Origin: Tolypothrix brevis GSE-NOS-MK-07-07A
GTDB lineage: Bacteria; Cyanobacteriota; Cyanobacteriia; Cyanobacteriales; Nostocaceae
Direction: 5' to 3'
Assembly (NCBI GenBank): GCA_019358985.1
Contig: JAHHIJ010000017.1
Location: 62,001-126,000 of the forward strand
Length of the DNA: 64,000 bases
The notes beneath the pieces are model-generated. The model made no database searches. It had not been told where the DNA came from and saw only the letters and a list, made by a program, of their open reading frames with translations. Position numbers and translations under genes: made by a program. Shown one piece after another: positions 12,601 through 20,600 of this stretch (the first letter of the stretch is position 1; each line of letters opens with the position of its first letter).

Positions 12601-15600
12601 AAATGCTAGGCGACACGCCATGCTTTCCCGTCCTACCTGCAAGGTGTAAGCTAGGGAAGGTAAATCGAGGCTTTGATTATTTTTAAGGTAGATCAGCCAA
12701 TCTTGAATATATTGCTCCAGGCGCTCTTCATTTTTAGCCGATAAAACAAAAAGCACAGGCTCCTGCTTATGGTTAACAGGCTCTAGATTACCCAGATATT
12801 CTTCGACAATGATGTGAGCATTCACCCCACCGGCGCCAATATTCATCACCCCGGCTCTTCGCGGTACTTCTATACCATCCACGCGCACAGGTTTCCATTC
12901 GCAGAGGTCTTGCTGTAACTCAAAGGGCAGTTGATCGAAATCAATAGTGGGACTGAGTTCTCGCGATCGCAAGGTGGGGAGTAGGGTTTTATGCTGCAAT
13001 GATAAAATCACTTTGGTGAGTTGCGACATTCCCGACGCCGATTCGCAGTGTCCGATATTGGGTTTGACTGAGCCAATGCGATAATCCCCCTCGACATTAT
13101 AGCGATCGCTAAAAACCTCTGTCAATGCGCTTGCTTCTATGGCATCGCCCATGTCAGAACCCTGTGCTGCCGCTTCGATATAGCTGATGCTTCGTGCATC
13201 GATACCACTGTCTTGCAAACAGGTGCGAATAACAGCCGCTTTTGGCACAGGGTTAGGGGTTTTATAGCCATTTGTCTTCCCATCGTGATTGACCGCACTG
13301 CCGCGAATCAGGGCATAAATGCCATCGCCATCTTTAACCGCGCGATCGTAAGATTTAAGGATGACGACCCCAACGCCTTCTCCGGGAACAAAGCCATCGC
13401 CATCTTTTTCAAATGCGGCACAGGTTGAACCCCTGGAAACAAATTGCCCTAAAGAAAGTTCGAGATAGGAGGAGGGATGTGCATATAAGTTTACGCCCCC
13501 AGCCACAGCCATATCCCCTTTGCCAGAGCGAATATATTCACAAGCCTCATGTATGGCGACCAAAGAAGAGGAACACATGGTATCCACAGGGAAACTGGGA
13601 CCTTGGAGATTCAGGAAATAAGAAACCCGATTCACCAGAGAGGCAAATGATGTGGTTGGACACTGCCCGATTTCTGTGCGGTATAAATTAAAGCCTTGTT
13701 TTGTTATCCCAGCAAAAACGCCGATTCTTTGGCGTAAATCAGCGGACAGGTTGGAGGGCGAATATCCGGCGTCTTCCAGGGCTTTCCAACTTTCTTGTAG
13801 GAATATGCGTTCCTGGGGATCGATATTTTCCGCCTCGCGCGGGGTGATGTTAAAAAACATGGGGTCAAACTGATCGAAGTCTTCTAAAAACCCACCCCAT
13901 TTGCTATAACTCTTTCCTAATTTAACGGCTTCCTTGGGATCTGCATGATAATGGCGCTGCCAATCCCAACGCTCTTGGGGAATTTCGCTGATGCATTGTT
14001 CGCCGTTTTTCAGATTCTGCCAAAAATCTGCGATGGTTTTGGCTTTTGGATAACGTCCACTCAACCCGATAATAGCGATCGCTTTTTTGGCTGCAACATT
14101 CGGCATCTGGGCGGAGTTTTCGTTTGAAGGCTTGCTTTTTACAGATGCGACTTTTATCTCAGAAGCAGCGATAGAGGTATTCAGATCAGTCCATTTCCGG
14201 CAGCCCTCAGTATAAGTAGCGGCTAAGTGGTGCGCTAAATCCGCTAAAGTCTGGAATTCATAAAACAGCGTTTTCGATACAGCCCCTAGCCCCTCGGTCA
14301 ACTTTTGATTCAACTGGGCGATGATGATAGAATCGATCCCATAACTTTCCAGAGGCTCTTCCGCATCAACCCTGTCCAGAGGTAACTTAGTTATTTCAGT
14401 AAATAAAGTTTTTAATTTGTCGAGGGTTTTTTGTTGCAGTTGCCCCGAATCCACCGCCTTAGCATCACCTATTTTAAATCGAACTGTTTTTTCCGGCAAG
14501 TCCAAAAAGGATTGTTTTAGTTTAGCGAGATCGCCCTCCAGAACCATCACCCGATCTTGATTGCTGGCAAAGGCTTGATACAAGGCACGAATGCCCGCTG
14601 AGGTCGGCATGGCAAGTAGTCCGACACTTTGCGCCATCATTTTTGCGATCGCTTCATCGACCTGCATACCGCCCTCCTCCCATAAGGGCCAGTTGATTGA
14701 CAGAGATCGCCCCTGGCGCTGATGCGAAAGCAAAAGTTGATTACGGTATTGTGCATAGGAATCCATAAAGGCGTTGGCGCAGGCATAATCCGCCTGTCCG
14801 ACGTTACCAATACCGCCTGCCAGTGACGAACAGAAAAAGAAAAAGTCCAACGGCTGGTCTTTAGTCGCCTCATCGAGATTCACCAAGCCCGTGACTTTGG
14901 GTGCAAGCACTTTGTCTAACTCTTGCTGTGTCTTTTTAATAATGAAGTTATCGTGAATCACACCAGCGGCGTGAATAATGCCGTCGAGATGCCCAAAATC
15001 TTTGTTAATATTTTCGATCAAATTCGCCACGTCTTGGCGATCGCAAACGTTCACCTGGCAATATTCAAGATGTGTACGACTTTGCCCGCAGAACTCCTGG
15101 AGTGTTTGCAGCACCTGTCGCTTCTTCTCGTCAAGGGTTGAACGTCCAGTCAGAATAATCGTTCCATCGCAAATTTGTTGGGCAATTTCCTGACTGAAAA
15201 GTAGTCCTAAACCACCCAGTCCTCCGGTGATCAGGTACTTCCCTTTTTCTTTCCAGGGAATACTCACTTCATCGTGAGAAACCGGTATTTCTTTCCATCT
15301 GGCAATCCGACGTTTTCCGTTGTGATAGTCAATACGTTGCTCTAAGGGTGTCTGAGCGTTAGTTTTCAGTTTGGCAACAATATTTGACCCATTTTCATTC
15401 GCTGCTACACTAATAAGTTGTCCCACCAGATTTGGGTTTTCCAGGTGAGCCGTCATCAGCAAACCAGCAAGACCAGCAAAAAGCTGATGTTCGGGCAAGT
15501 CACGAATGACTAACTGAAGTAGGATTTTTGCCTCTTGTTTGCCTTTGAGAAGCTGTTGAATTTCTGTAAATAGCTGCGATGCGTAGCACTGGAAACGTTC

Positions 15601-15741
15601 AGCAATGTTTTTCGATGGTGATTGAAGAACGAGGCAATCCGCCCTCTCCATCCTGGCAGCGATAGTTTCCGGTGTCATTGCGTCGGGTTCACATAGAATA
15701 ACCAAATGTCTGCTGTAGCATTCGTGGGAGGTTAAAGTCAT
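2311..15741 (-). CDS. Gene D, trans-AT PKS: KR-ACP / KS0-oMT-ACP / KS-KR-ACP / KS-KR-ACP / KS0 (4476 aa)
   Basis: Giant multidomain polyketide synthase. Approximate domains in residues: KR 1-430 (module 10), ACP 435-515, KS0 552-983, oMT 1168-1450, ACP 1508-1592, KS 1623-2040, KR 2215-2650, ACP 2660-2750, KS 2790-3230, KR 3410-3870, ACP 3900-3980, KS0 4018-4422, then a 50-residue tail. The N-terminus falls inside a KR: the first residues (SHECYSRHLVILCEPDAMTP) align with the middle of the structural subdomain of the module 12 KR (SFEYSRHLVFLCGMDSVSA), and the missing front is at the end of gene C. The ATG at 15741 has a GGAAAG about 5 nt upstream and a 47-bp gap from gene C. All three KRs keep the Rossmann glycines, Ser, Tyr and Asn (YxxxN). 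There is no AT, so malonyl units come from a separate AT. The C-terminal tail probably contacts gene E. Confidence 0.96.
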   Translation of the reverse strand: MTLTSHECYSRHLVILCEPDAMTPETIAARMERADCLVLQSPSKNIAERFQCYASQLFTEIQQLLKGKQEAKILLQLVIRDLPEHQLFAGLAGLLMTAHLENPNLVGQLISVAANENGSNIVAKLKTNAQTPLEQRIDYHNGKRRIARWKEIPVSHDEVSIPWKEKGKYLITGGLGGLGLLFSQEIAQQICDGTIILTGRSTLDEKKRQVLQTLQEFCGQSRTHLEYCQVNVCDRQDVANLIENINKDFGHLDGIIHAAGVIHDNFIIKKTQQELDKVLAPKVTGLVNLDEATKDQPLDFFFFCSSLAGGIGNVGQADYACANAFMDSYAQYRNQLLLSHQRQGRSLSINWPLWEEGGMQVDEAIAKMMAQSVGLLAMPTSAGIRALYQAFASNQDRVMVLEGDLAKLKQSFLDLPEKTVRFKIGDAKAVDSGQLQQKTLDKLKTLFTEITKLPLDRVDAEEPLESYGIDSIIIAQLNQKLTEGLGAVSKTLFYEFQTLADLAHHLAATYTEGCRKWTDLNTSIAASEIKVASVKSKPSNENSAQMPNVAAKKAIAIIGLSGRYPKAKTIADFWQNLKNGEQCISEIPQERWDWQRHYHADPKEAVKLGKSYSKWGGFLEDFDQFDPMFFNITPREAENIDPQERIFLQESWKALEDAGYSPSNLSADLRQRIGVFAGITKQGFNLYRTEIGQCPTTSFASLVNRVSYFLNLQGPSFPVDTMCSSSLVAIHEACEYIRSGKGDMAVAGGVNLYAHPSSYLELSLGQFVSRGSTCAAFEKDGDGFVPGEGVGVVILKSYDRAVKDGDGIYALIRGSAVNHDGKTNGYKTPNPVPKAAVIRTCLQDSGIDARSISYIEAAAQGSDMGDAIEASALTEVFSDRYNVEGDYRIGSVKPNIGHCESASGMSQLTKVILSLQHKTLLPTLRSRELSPTIDFDQLPFELQQDLCEWKPVRVDGIEVPRRAGVMNIGAGGVNAHIIVEEYLGNLEPVNHKQEPVLFVLSAKNEERLEQYIQDWLIYLKNNQSLDLPSLAYTLQVGRESMACRLAFVVKHLVEIEEHLTRWLETRELGEFCFYGDVSREKIKNPETVAARLKEGDANNADMAVLWVQGNAIAWDEWHGGKSLGRLTGLPTYPFAKRTCWIVRHDNEHPESDRTREKNNGHYNINQSLDENKAVEFYTRMSQDCDEEFQEEYLTFGAFPKRIPGFSMTRLAMNAQKYPEELEMIKERQRELRQVLFYREHFDRIHTFLDIGCGHGTDVIQVAALYPHIQTHGFTITESQAVLGNRRIENMNLGSRARIHHKDSSKDQFPDNCNIILGIEVTFHIRDKDALFQKMADALSDNGKILLMDYIGNLRGSIIDPSVEISIPTQQQWIDLLSEHDLIIDEIIDASTEISNYLYDPEHAEHTKHLPKVSQDSYRNYANQAIALEKRWITYCLLKLKRDTRRSEQERREHNTQKIANQTPYTQALDEMLRMGHIPYPPTGGLKMANLPALIQQPPALNESVHDLEQLKSTLKSIFVSILGFEARELESIERLELRELGISSVNAVELLEAINTEFDLYLPTSLVFECHSLEDLAGQIKIELGQKTIKPVIQKASVPVQKYAEPIQKKPAPAAAKAPVKNDDIAIIGISCRCAGAKDQEQFWQVVSQGKDCIEDLNKPQWLDYIASHCSETFPIRYGIMPDLDYFDPLFFHISPKEADGMDATHRILLEECYRALEDAGYKPSSLKKQPVGTYIGAMGGASLGKGFSHLEMLGSETSILSARIAYFLDLKGSALTINTACSSSLVAIDVASQALKSGEINLAIVGGITLYQHPGTFISMHNAGMLSPSGQCRPFDDAADGIVVGDGVGVVILKGLSEAERDRDSIYGIIRGCGINQDGQTSGITVPSFLAQSELETSVYRKANINIEDLQYIEAHGTSTKLGDPIEIHALSKSFQSLTSKQKFCAIGSLKANVGHTTAASGVLGVIKVLLSMKHQQLPPSIHFNEGNRHIDFDNSPVYVNTNLKPWLPNAQGSRLAAVSSFGFSGTNAHLVLEQYIPQTDVNINVFIPRIFLLSAESEQILQHYAHNVKRYLEDNPDIQFEQFLYTFQVGREAFTYRLALMVDNPQTLIQKLAQWLENGAKTTVNSEKPGIGDSKEEKAFLQSLISGQKVDQLAQLWEQGASVDWSAFYQSGIFRRHVGLPTYPFACEYFGDGEDGKSSEVEAKQAPISSAETLICYPHWKEKPVARAVESFEYSRHLVFLCGMDSVSAADIQSQMPGVECIDLCSFNTLPSDTGLEKIYQDSFTQTFETIREILASKTKGKIFIQCVVPHQTNQQCLSAISGMLKTAQLENPKVFGQMIEVSAYETQGSLLNKLSENGSCPEDKQIRYHQGQRTVLVWKELAVFDGGWKTPWREGGVYLITGGGGGLGLIFAEEIASTTQSSTLILSGRSHLSLEKQKSFSHKLQTLGARVEYRQADISNKNDVDTLIQGITKDYGSLNGILHCAGILRDNFMIKKTSAEFQAVLAPKVAGVIHLDTASKDLNLDFFVLFSSIAGAMGNAGQSDYAAANAFMDSFSTYRNHLVNTGQRCGQTLSINWALWQAGGMQVDAHSQGAMKQSVGLGMLDTAQGVQALIKGLSSQHSQILVAAGHLPTLRQWLFPEPSAPMANVKRDPRHDSLAPMEKQRLHEKTLIQLKCLLGEAFGLAPNRIKTHDAFERYGIDSVMITQLNQELAKVFPEISKTLFFEYQTSQALVAYLVDEYPQECMAWTGLEIESAVSSLPETTLREPLVLKETSSLTLVQGQNPHQEAIAIIGVSARFAQADTLQTYWQNLQAGKNCVGEIPGNRWSLEGFFVEDADEAIAQRKSYSKWGSFLESFADFDPLFFGIPPRDAFSIDPQERLFLQSSWEALEDAGYTRDTLRETYQQQVGVFAGITKTGFDLYGPELWKRGEQVFPHTSFSSVANRTSYFLNLQGPSMPIDTMCSSALTAIHEACEHLRRQDCQLALAGGVNLYLHPSTYVQMCGLRMLSKDGQCRAFGQGGNGFVPGEGVGVVLLKPLSEAIRAGDNIYAVIRGSHVNHGGKTNGYTVPNPTAQADLISQTLNKAGVDARTISYIEAHGTGTELGDPIEITGLTQAFKKETADTGFCAIGSAKSNLGHLEAASGMAGLCKILLQLKHRQLAPTLHAEDLNPNIAFDKTPFVVQQTLSEWKRPIVEMNGIVKEYPRRAGISSFGAGGSNAHLIVEEYFQEDGSEDVDEPVLILLSAKNTDQLIKMADNLRCFLIAETSPPRLEEIAYTLQTGREAMEERLALIVGSLEELEKKLKSFVEGQENISSLYRGHVKQDQDLLSDFATEEEFSTIIDEWIRSKKISKLLNLWVRGFTIDWQKFYPKHKPRRISLPTYPFAKEYYWFNQSSSDNKQDSAASRSVSYLEKQWVLDEPQPKKTAPGKIAILSTQETRLLATLLAEEFPNSHIIEVDNIKSQLEQSDADWHEYGGCIDLLGCRQGEEGVDSLDWMLWLQRLIEKGAKTGLTLLGVTRGLESFQNSEVNLSGASRVGLYRMLQSEYAHVRSRHIDTDPRLKTAALAEQIAHEFLLNDDNCEICYRDKKRYRAYLAESSLKATKRQITELQFAEEEVLLITGGTGGLGLLFAQHFVDRYGVKRLVLTGREALPPRTEWAAPQSDKVKQKIHAIQALEAQGVRVQVLSLTLSDTAAVQESLRQITANFGTISGLLHCAGIVDSENPAFVRKSMADVAQVLEPKVAGLRSLLAQCKHQPLKFAVLFSSVSAIVPTLASGQSDYAMANTYMDYVAQGTDGVLVSIQWASWQETGMGAANSRAYNQTGLLRQSNQEGLQILDDILSHKTGSVVLPAVVHSALWNPQDLMKHQSRQVSNSQVFSQNQQTPVSVNPSIQNTTSTQFTLDGLIDLFSQELGIAAQKLALDKSFADYGLDSIWLAQLAGKINQQLVEPLDPSILYEYSSLNSLASWLGSKQAPALKAKVEPKNSEHAVQISPTPEKSLSRALVRDSPRYSSQKALDIAVVGMSCRFPGAKNLDEYWALLSEGKNSIRPVPADRWTSPTPFYAGLIDNISHFDPAFFLIPQEDAKIIDPQALLVLEESLNLFYHAGYTLEEIKGKAIGVYLGARSQHRVDESDLYQARNPIVGAQNYLATHISQFFDLKGPSLVIDTACSSALVGMNFAIQSLLAGEIDSAVVGGVSLLANEDAHRIFQQRNLLNRGSSFHIFDQRASGVTLGEGAGLVLLKTLEQAECDRDRIYAVIKGLAINNDGRTPGPATPNIKALKEVMQRALAQSGKQPQDIAHIEANGSGSEVTDLLELKAIEAVYRRENKAPCSLGSIKPNIGHPLCAEGIAGFIKLVCMLKNQQRVPFLSGQTPLTHYDIDASPFYFCRQSSAWTEASPLVALNCFADGGTNAHVIMESWSQAESGKQRQPITPPELKRVNIRKDVLVPEAVIGEKVAQDTEEMSDNPWWGDGA
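3815..7375 (-). other. Module 13: KS-KR-ACP
   Basis: KS about 6055-7375 with DTMCSSA (Cys codon 6844-6846), EAHGTGT and KSNLGH, so elongating. The linker ends in SLPTYPFAKEYYW. KR about 4130-5515 has TGGTGGLG, FSS and SDYAMANTYMD; in place of the usual trans-AT LxD motif it has an insertion (GIVDSENPAF), so stereochemistry is uncertain. ACP about 3815-4050 with GLDSI (Ser codon 3937-3939). Predicted to make a beta-hydroxyl (C11 in the scytophycin scheme), which module 14 then dehydrates. Confidence 0.88.
7490..10875 (-). other. Module 12: KS-KR-ACP
   Basis: KS about 9628-10875: NTACSSS (Cys codon 10396-10398), EAHGTST (second Thr variant), KANVGH; elongating. KR about 7800-9105: TGGGGGLG, FSSIAG, SDYAAANAFMD, and Asp in HCAGILRD, a B-type signature. 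ACP about 7490-7760 with GIDSV (Ser codon 7627-7629). Predicted beta-hydroxyl, corresponding to the C13 oxygen that closes the dihydropyran of scytophycin-type compounds. Confidence 0.88.
10970..14088 (-). other. Module 11: KS0-oMT-ACP, O-methylating non-elongating module
   Basis: KS about 12795-14088 has Cys in DTMCSSS (codon 13573-13575), but HGTGT is EAAAQGS: the His position is Ala (codon 13168-13170), 135 residues from the Cys. It is therefore a non-elongating KS0. The O-methyltransferase (about 11400-12240) has SAM motif I LDIGCGHGTD and strongly resembles the oMT of module 3. ACP about 10970-11220 reads GISSV in place of GxDS (Ser codon 11110-11112). Predicted to methylate the hydroxyl made by the module 10 KR, giving C15-OMe in the scytophycin scheme. 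Confidence 0.88.
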
Positions 15742-17672
15742 CTTTGCTTTCCAAAATTAAGTCTAATTTCTAATTGACAAAAGTAAGATTATCTTGAATT
15801 CTCGCCGATGCTGTGGGGCGTCATTGAGCCGGAATTTTCAACCGTTTGCTCTACCCAACAGGGTTGAAGCATAAGCGTTCCCAAGGTAACAGGGCTTGTT
15901 TCTGGTGCCGTGGTTTTCTGGGTAATGCTTTGCGGTTCAGGCTTCCAATAATGTTCCTCTGCAAAAGGATAGGTTGGGACATGGATTTTATGTGGTGTGA
16001 GTTCGCGATAAAGTACTGACCAGTCGATGGTTGCTCCCTGTACCCAGGCAGCGGCGACTTTTTCAAGTTTTCCTTTTTGCATCCATTGGGCGATAATTTG
16101 CCCAGACTCATTATCATCGAAAACATTGTTATTCTTGCTGTGTCCGACCCGCCCATGCCAACTCAAATCGTTTAGAGTCTCGGATGAAGCAAAAGCGTTT
16201 AATTGTGCGATTAAATCTGGGATATTCCTGGTGAGGAAGATGCAGCGTTCTCGCATCGCTTCGCGTCCAAGCTGGAGGGTAAAGGCTAAATCAGTGAGGC
16301 TGATTTCTTCACTTAAAGGTCTATTCTCCAGGAACGCCGCTAATTTTTTAGCATAAGCTTTAAGGCATTCAGGCGTTTTGGCAGACAGCGGAACCAGTAC
16401 TGAATCAGCTTCGACTTTCACCTGGGGTACCGACAGATGCTCCCGAACCACAAGGTGAACGTTGGTACCACTATGACCAAAAGAATTCAGTGCTGCGGTT
16501 AACGGGTTGCCCTGGTTCGTCCATTCAACCTGCTGATTATTAATATAAAACGCAGAATTGTCCAATGCGATCGCCGGATTGAGTTCTTCAAAATGTAGCA
16601 TTTTAGGTAGTTGACGATGGCGCATGGACAATAAAATTTTTATTAAACCAATAACGCCGGAGGCTGCGCCAGTATGTCCAATATGGGATTTCGCACTGCC
16701 AAGGGCACAGAATTGCGTGCGATCGCTGAACTGCTTAAAGGCACGCTTCAACGCATTAGCCTCCACCGTATCCCCCAGTCGTGTGCCGGTTCCATGAGCT
16801 TCAACATAACTAATGGTTTCTGGGTTTATTTGATATTGCCGATAAACAGATGTCAGCAGTTCTTCCTGAGACAGACCACTGGGAGCCGTAATCCCATTGC
16901 TGGCACCGTCGTGATTTGCACCAGAGGCTTGAATGACACCATAGATAGGATCTTTGTCTCTAATTGCATCATTAAGTCGTTTTAATACGACGACACCGAC
17001 ACCTTCCGATAACACCGTACCATCACAGGATTTGTCAAAAGTACGACAGCGCCCAGTGGAACTGAGCATATCGATCTCTGCCAGTTTCACGAGGGCTTTT
17101 TCATGCATAGCGGCGAAAATGCCGCCTGCCAGTGCCATGCTGGACTCTCCACTGCGTAAACTTTCGCAGGCTAAATGAATTGCCAGAGCAGAAGACGAGC
17201 AACCAGTATTGACCACCAAAGCTGGTCCTTTGAGGTTGAGGAAGTAAGATAAGCGGGAGGCAACAATGGCATCGGAAGAGCCGGTAAAGGTTTCGTGGAT
17301 ATAGTCGGTGGGTTCGGCACCAATAAATACGCTGGCACGAGAGTTTTCCAGGTCTTTGGGATTGTAGCCTGCATCTTCTAGGGCTTTCCAGCTCTCGCTG
17401 AGAATTAGACGCTGATGAGGGTTCATCGACTCGGCTTCCCTGGGGGTGATATTGAAAAACAGTGGATCAAAACAATCCCGCTGCTCTAAAATGCCCCCCC
17501 ATTTACAATCGGTTTTTCCTGCTTGTTTGTGGGGGCTAAACAAATCCGGGTTAAGATAATTCGCGGGAAACTCAGCGACGCCATCATGTCCCTGAATCAG
17601 GTTTTGCCAAAATGTATCAAGGTCTTTTGCCCCAGGGAACTGCCCTGACATACCAATAACAGCGATCGCTTT
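14190..17672 (-). other. Module 10: KS | KR-ACP split across genes C and D
   Basis: KS about 16440-17672 in gene C: NTGCSSS (Cys codon 17199-17201), EAHGTGT, and KSHIGH where the usual Asn is His (codon 16683-16685); Cys and both His are present. The KR is cut: a few residues (MLQPCWVEQ) end gene C, and the rest (about 14460-15741) starts gene D with TGGLGGLG, FCSSLAG, ADYACANAFMD and a B-type Asp (HAAGVIHD). ACP about 14190-14450, GIDSI. Predicted C15 hydroxyl, then O-methylated by module 11. Confidence 0.86.
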
Positions 17673-20600
17673 ACATATTTCTGCCTTATACTCGTCAAAT
17701 GCCATTTTCGGCATCGGGTTTTCTGGCTTATTTTCTACCTTATATGTGCTGATGTTCTGCTCAACCGCCGGCACTCTATTTTTTTGCAGTTTGTTTTGAA
17801 TTTTTTCTGCATAGGTGTCCACCAAATAATGGCTAAGACGCGTAACGTTTGTATAATCAAACAAAATAGCGGTATTCATGGTAATTCCCAACGCCTTGGC
17901 AAGCTGGTCAATAAAACCAACACCGAGAATGGAATCAATACCATAGTCAGAAAATGATATCTGGGGGTCAATATTCCCTTGTGCCATATCTAAAGTTTCT
18001 GCCAGATGTTTCAGAATCAATTTGGAGACATGTTCTTGAAGTGTTTCGGCAGAGATGTTCTGCACAGGTTGTCTTGGCGCTAAAGGCTGCTCTTGAGTCA
18101 AAGGCACTTCCTGTAACGTTTCTACCTTATATGTGCTGATGTTCTGCTCAACCGCCGGCACTCTATTTTTTTGCAGTTTGTTTTGAATTTTTTCTGCATA
18201 GGTATCCACCAAATAATGGCTAAGACGCGTAACGTTTGTATAATCAAACAAAATAGCGGTATTCATGGTAATTCCCAACGCCTTGGCAAGCTGGTCAATA
18301 AAACCAACACCGAGAATGGAATCAATACCATAGTCAGAAAATGATATCTGGGGGTCAATATTCCCTTGTGCCATATCTAAAGTTTCTGCCAGATGTTTCA
18401 GAATCAACTTGGAGACATGTTCTTGAAGTGTTTCGGTAGAGATGTCCTGCACAGGTTGTCTTGGCGCTAAAGGCTGCTCTTGAGTCAAAGGCACTTCTTG
18501 CACCGCAGATTTAGGGGATGATTCAACCTCAAGAGGCGATCGCTTTCTCCTAACAAAACCGTCACTTTCTGCAACCATGACTTGCTGCCCCAATTCATAG
18601 GCAGCTTGGGCTGGCAACAAGGTCGAGGTAAATCCTTCTTCTTTTAAAATCTTCAGCCAGCATTCAAGCTCAATCAGCGGGGAACCGGGGATGCGTAACT
18701 CTTCATCTTGGTAAAGCCACCAGCCGTCTAACAAACCAAAGGTTAAGGTGCCAATAATGGATTTTTCAACTACTTCATTCAGCAATAATAGTCCATTACG
18801 TTTCAGAGCCGTTTTGGTATGGCGGAGTGTTTGCCTGATATTTTTTGTCGCATGTAACACGTTGGTAGCGATGACAATATCATAGGTGCCAGACTCTATT
18901 CCCTGGGGTGCGATCGCTTGTTCAATATTCAGCAGCTTATAATTCAGATAGGAATAATCCTGTCCATAATTTTTTTCTGCGTGCATTAAAAAGGCTTTGG
19001 AAAGGTCGGTATAACAATATTCGTCTATGGCGTGCTGAACCTGGCGTAGTTGCGGCAAGACTAATGCGGTGGTTCCCCCGGTGCCTGCGCCTATTTCCAA
19101 TATCCGGATTTTCGTCTGAGGATCTGCCTGAATCCGCTGACGAATATAGGCTTCGGCGGTTTTCGCTACAAAGGTATTAAAATAGTCTGATAGGGAATTC
19201 CTTTGATACATGTTTTCGACTTTTTCCATTGACGATTTTGGAAAAAGAATATCTGTGGCTTGGATGTTGCCACGCAGAATTTGCGGCAGTTTTCTCAGGC
19301 AGGTATCCAATAGCTCAAGGGCGGCTTTCTTTTCCGGCTTGTGGAGGAATAAGTTTTGGTAGTTTTCCCAGTCTTGCCAGAGTTTGTCTGCGTTGTCTAC
19401 TTTGATACTAGTAGCGACCTGAACGCGATCGCCTTTACATTGTACATAGCCATAGTTTTCCAACAGCCCTAAGCAGCACTCGTGCCACCAGCGCCCATAT
19501 TTTTCGATCACACCAGCTTGTTTTTGCCAATGGGTACTTTCTTTCTGCTCACCGCCATTTAAAAATATCCCAAGTTGTCGTATTTGTAAAAACAACAGAC
19601 GCGGCAGCCAGTCGTGGAGTTCGTTCCGAAAATCTTTATCCAAAAGACGCGCTATTTCTGCCTCTTCATGTGCCTCATTCTCGTTGAAAAGACAGTGAAT
19701 CAAAGAATCTGCCCCAGGCTTGTTAAGGGTAATCATTTGCTTTGGATCACAGCCCATTAAGCCCTCTACGGCTTTTGAGACACCTAAACAAAGTGTTTGT
19801 TTTATCAGCCCTGCCCTGAGGATGGGTATAAATTCATCAAAAAACTGGCAGCCCTCATGATCAGAGATTAAATCATAGTGACCCGCCAAACGCTTCTCGG
19901 CATCGGTTCCTGCCAGTGATGCGTGCCAGTAGCCCCAATTAATAATACCTACAGGAAAGGCTACACTGTGGTCGATGGAATGTACGAAGGTATCAGCGCT
20001 GGTGATTCCTGCTGCGTATCCCGCACTATCGCGAGAGGACAAAAAGGAAAAGGCTTGAACCGATGAGAAATAACACATAAAATCCAAGGCTTCATTTTTG
20101 AACGCCGTATGAAAATACGCCGCGCCTTTTTTCTTGGTATCCAAGACCTCATTAAACTCTGCTTCGCTGGTGTGGGCTATTGAGTTATCAAACTTAAATA
20201 CGAGTGGGGAGAAAATAGCGCCATTGATCTGAGTATAATGTTGTTTGATTTCTTTGACAGCCTGAGCCATTGACGAGCGATCGGTGACATCAGCCTGAAT
20301 ATAAAGTGGGGCATTCCTTTCGCCCATTGCCTGGAAAGCCTGTAGTTTTTCCTGCATGGCAGCAGATGTCAGCGGACGACGCCCCAGCCAAACCACTTTC
20401 GCCTGATATTTTTGGATGAGATAGCGAGTAATAATTGTGCCAACGGTTCCCGCACCTCCCATCAAAACATAGACACCGCCGACTTTTAAACCCGCTAAAC
20501 CCGCCTGTGGCTTTAACCCTTGCAATGACTGCCAATCAAGCTTGAAAAAACGCTGCTTGTAGCGCAAGCCGGACTGCAATTTGGTTACTTCACCTCTATC

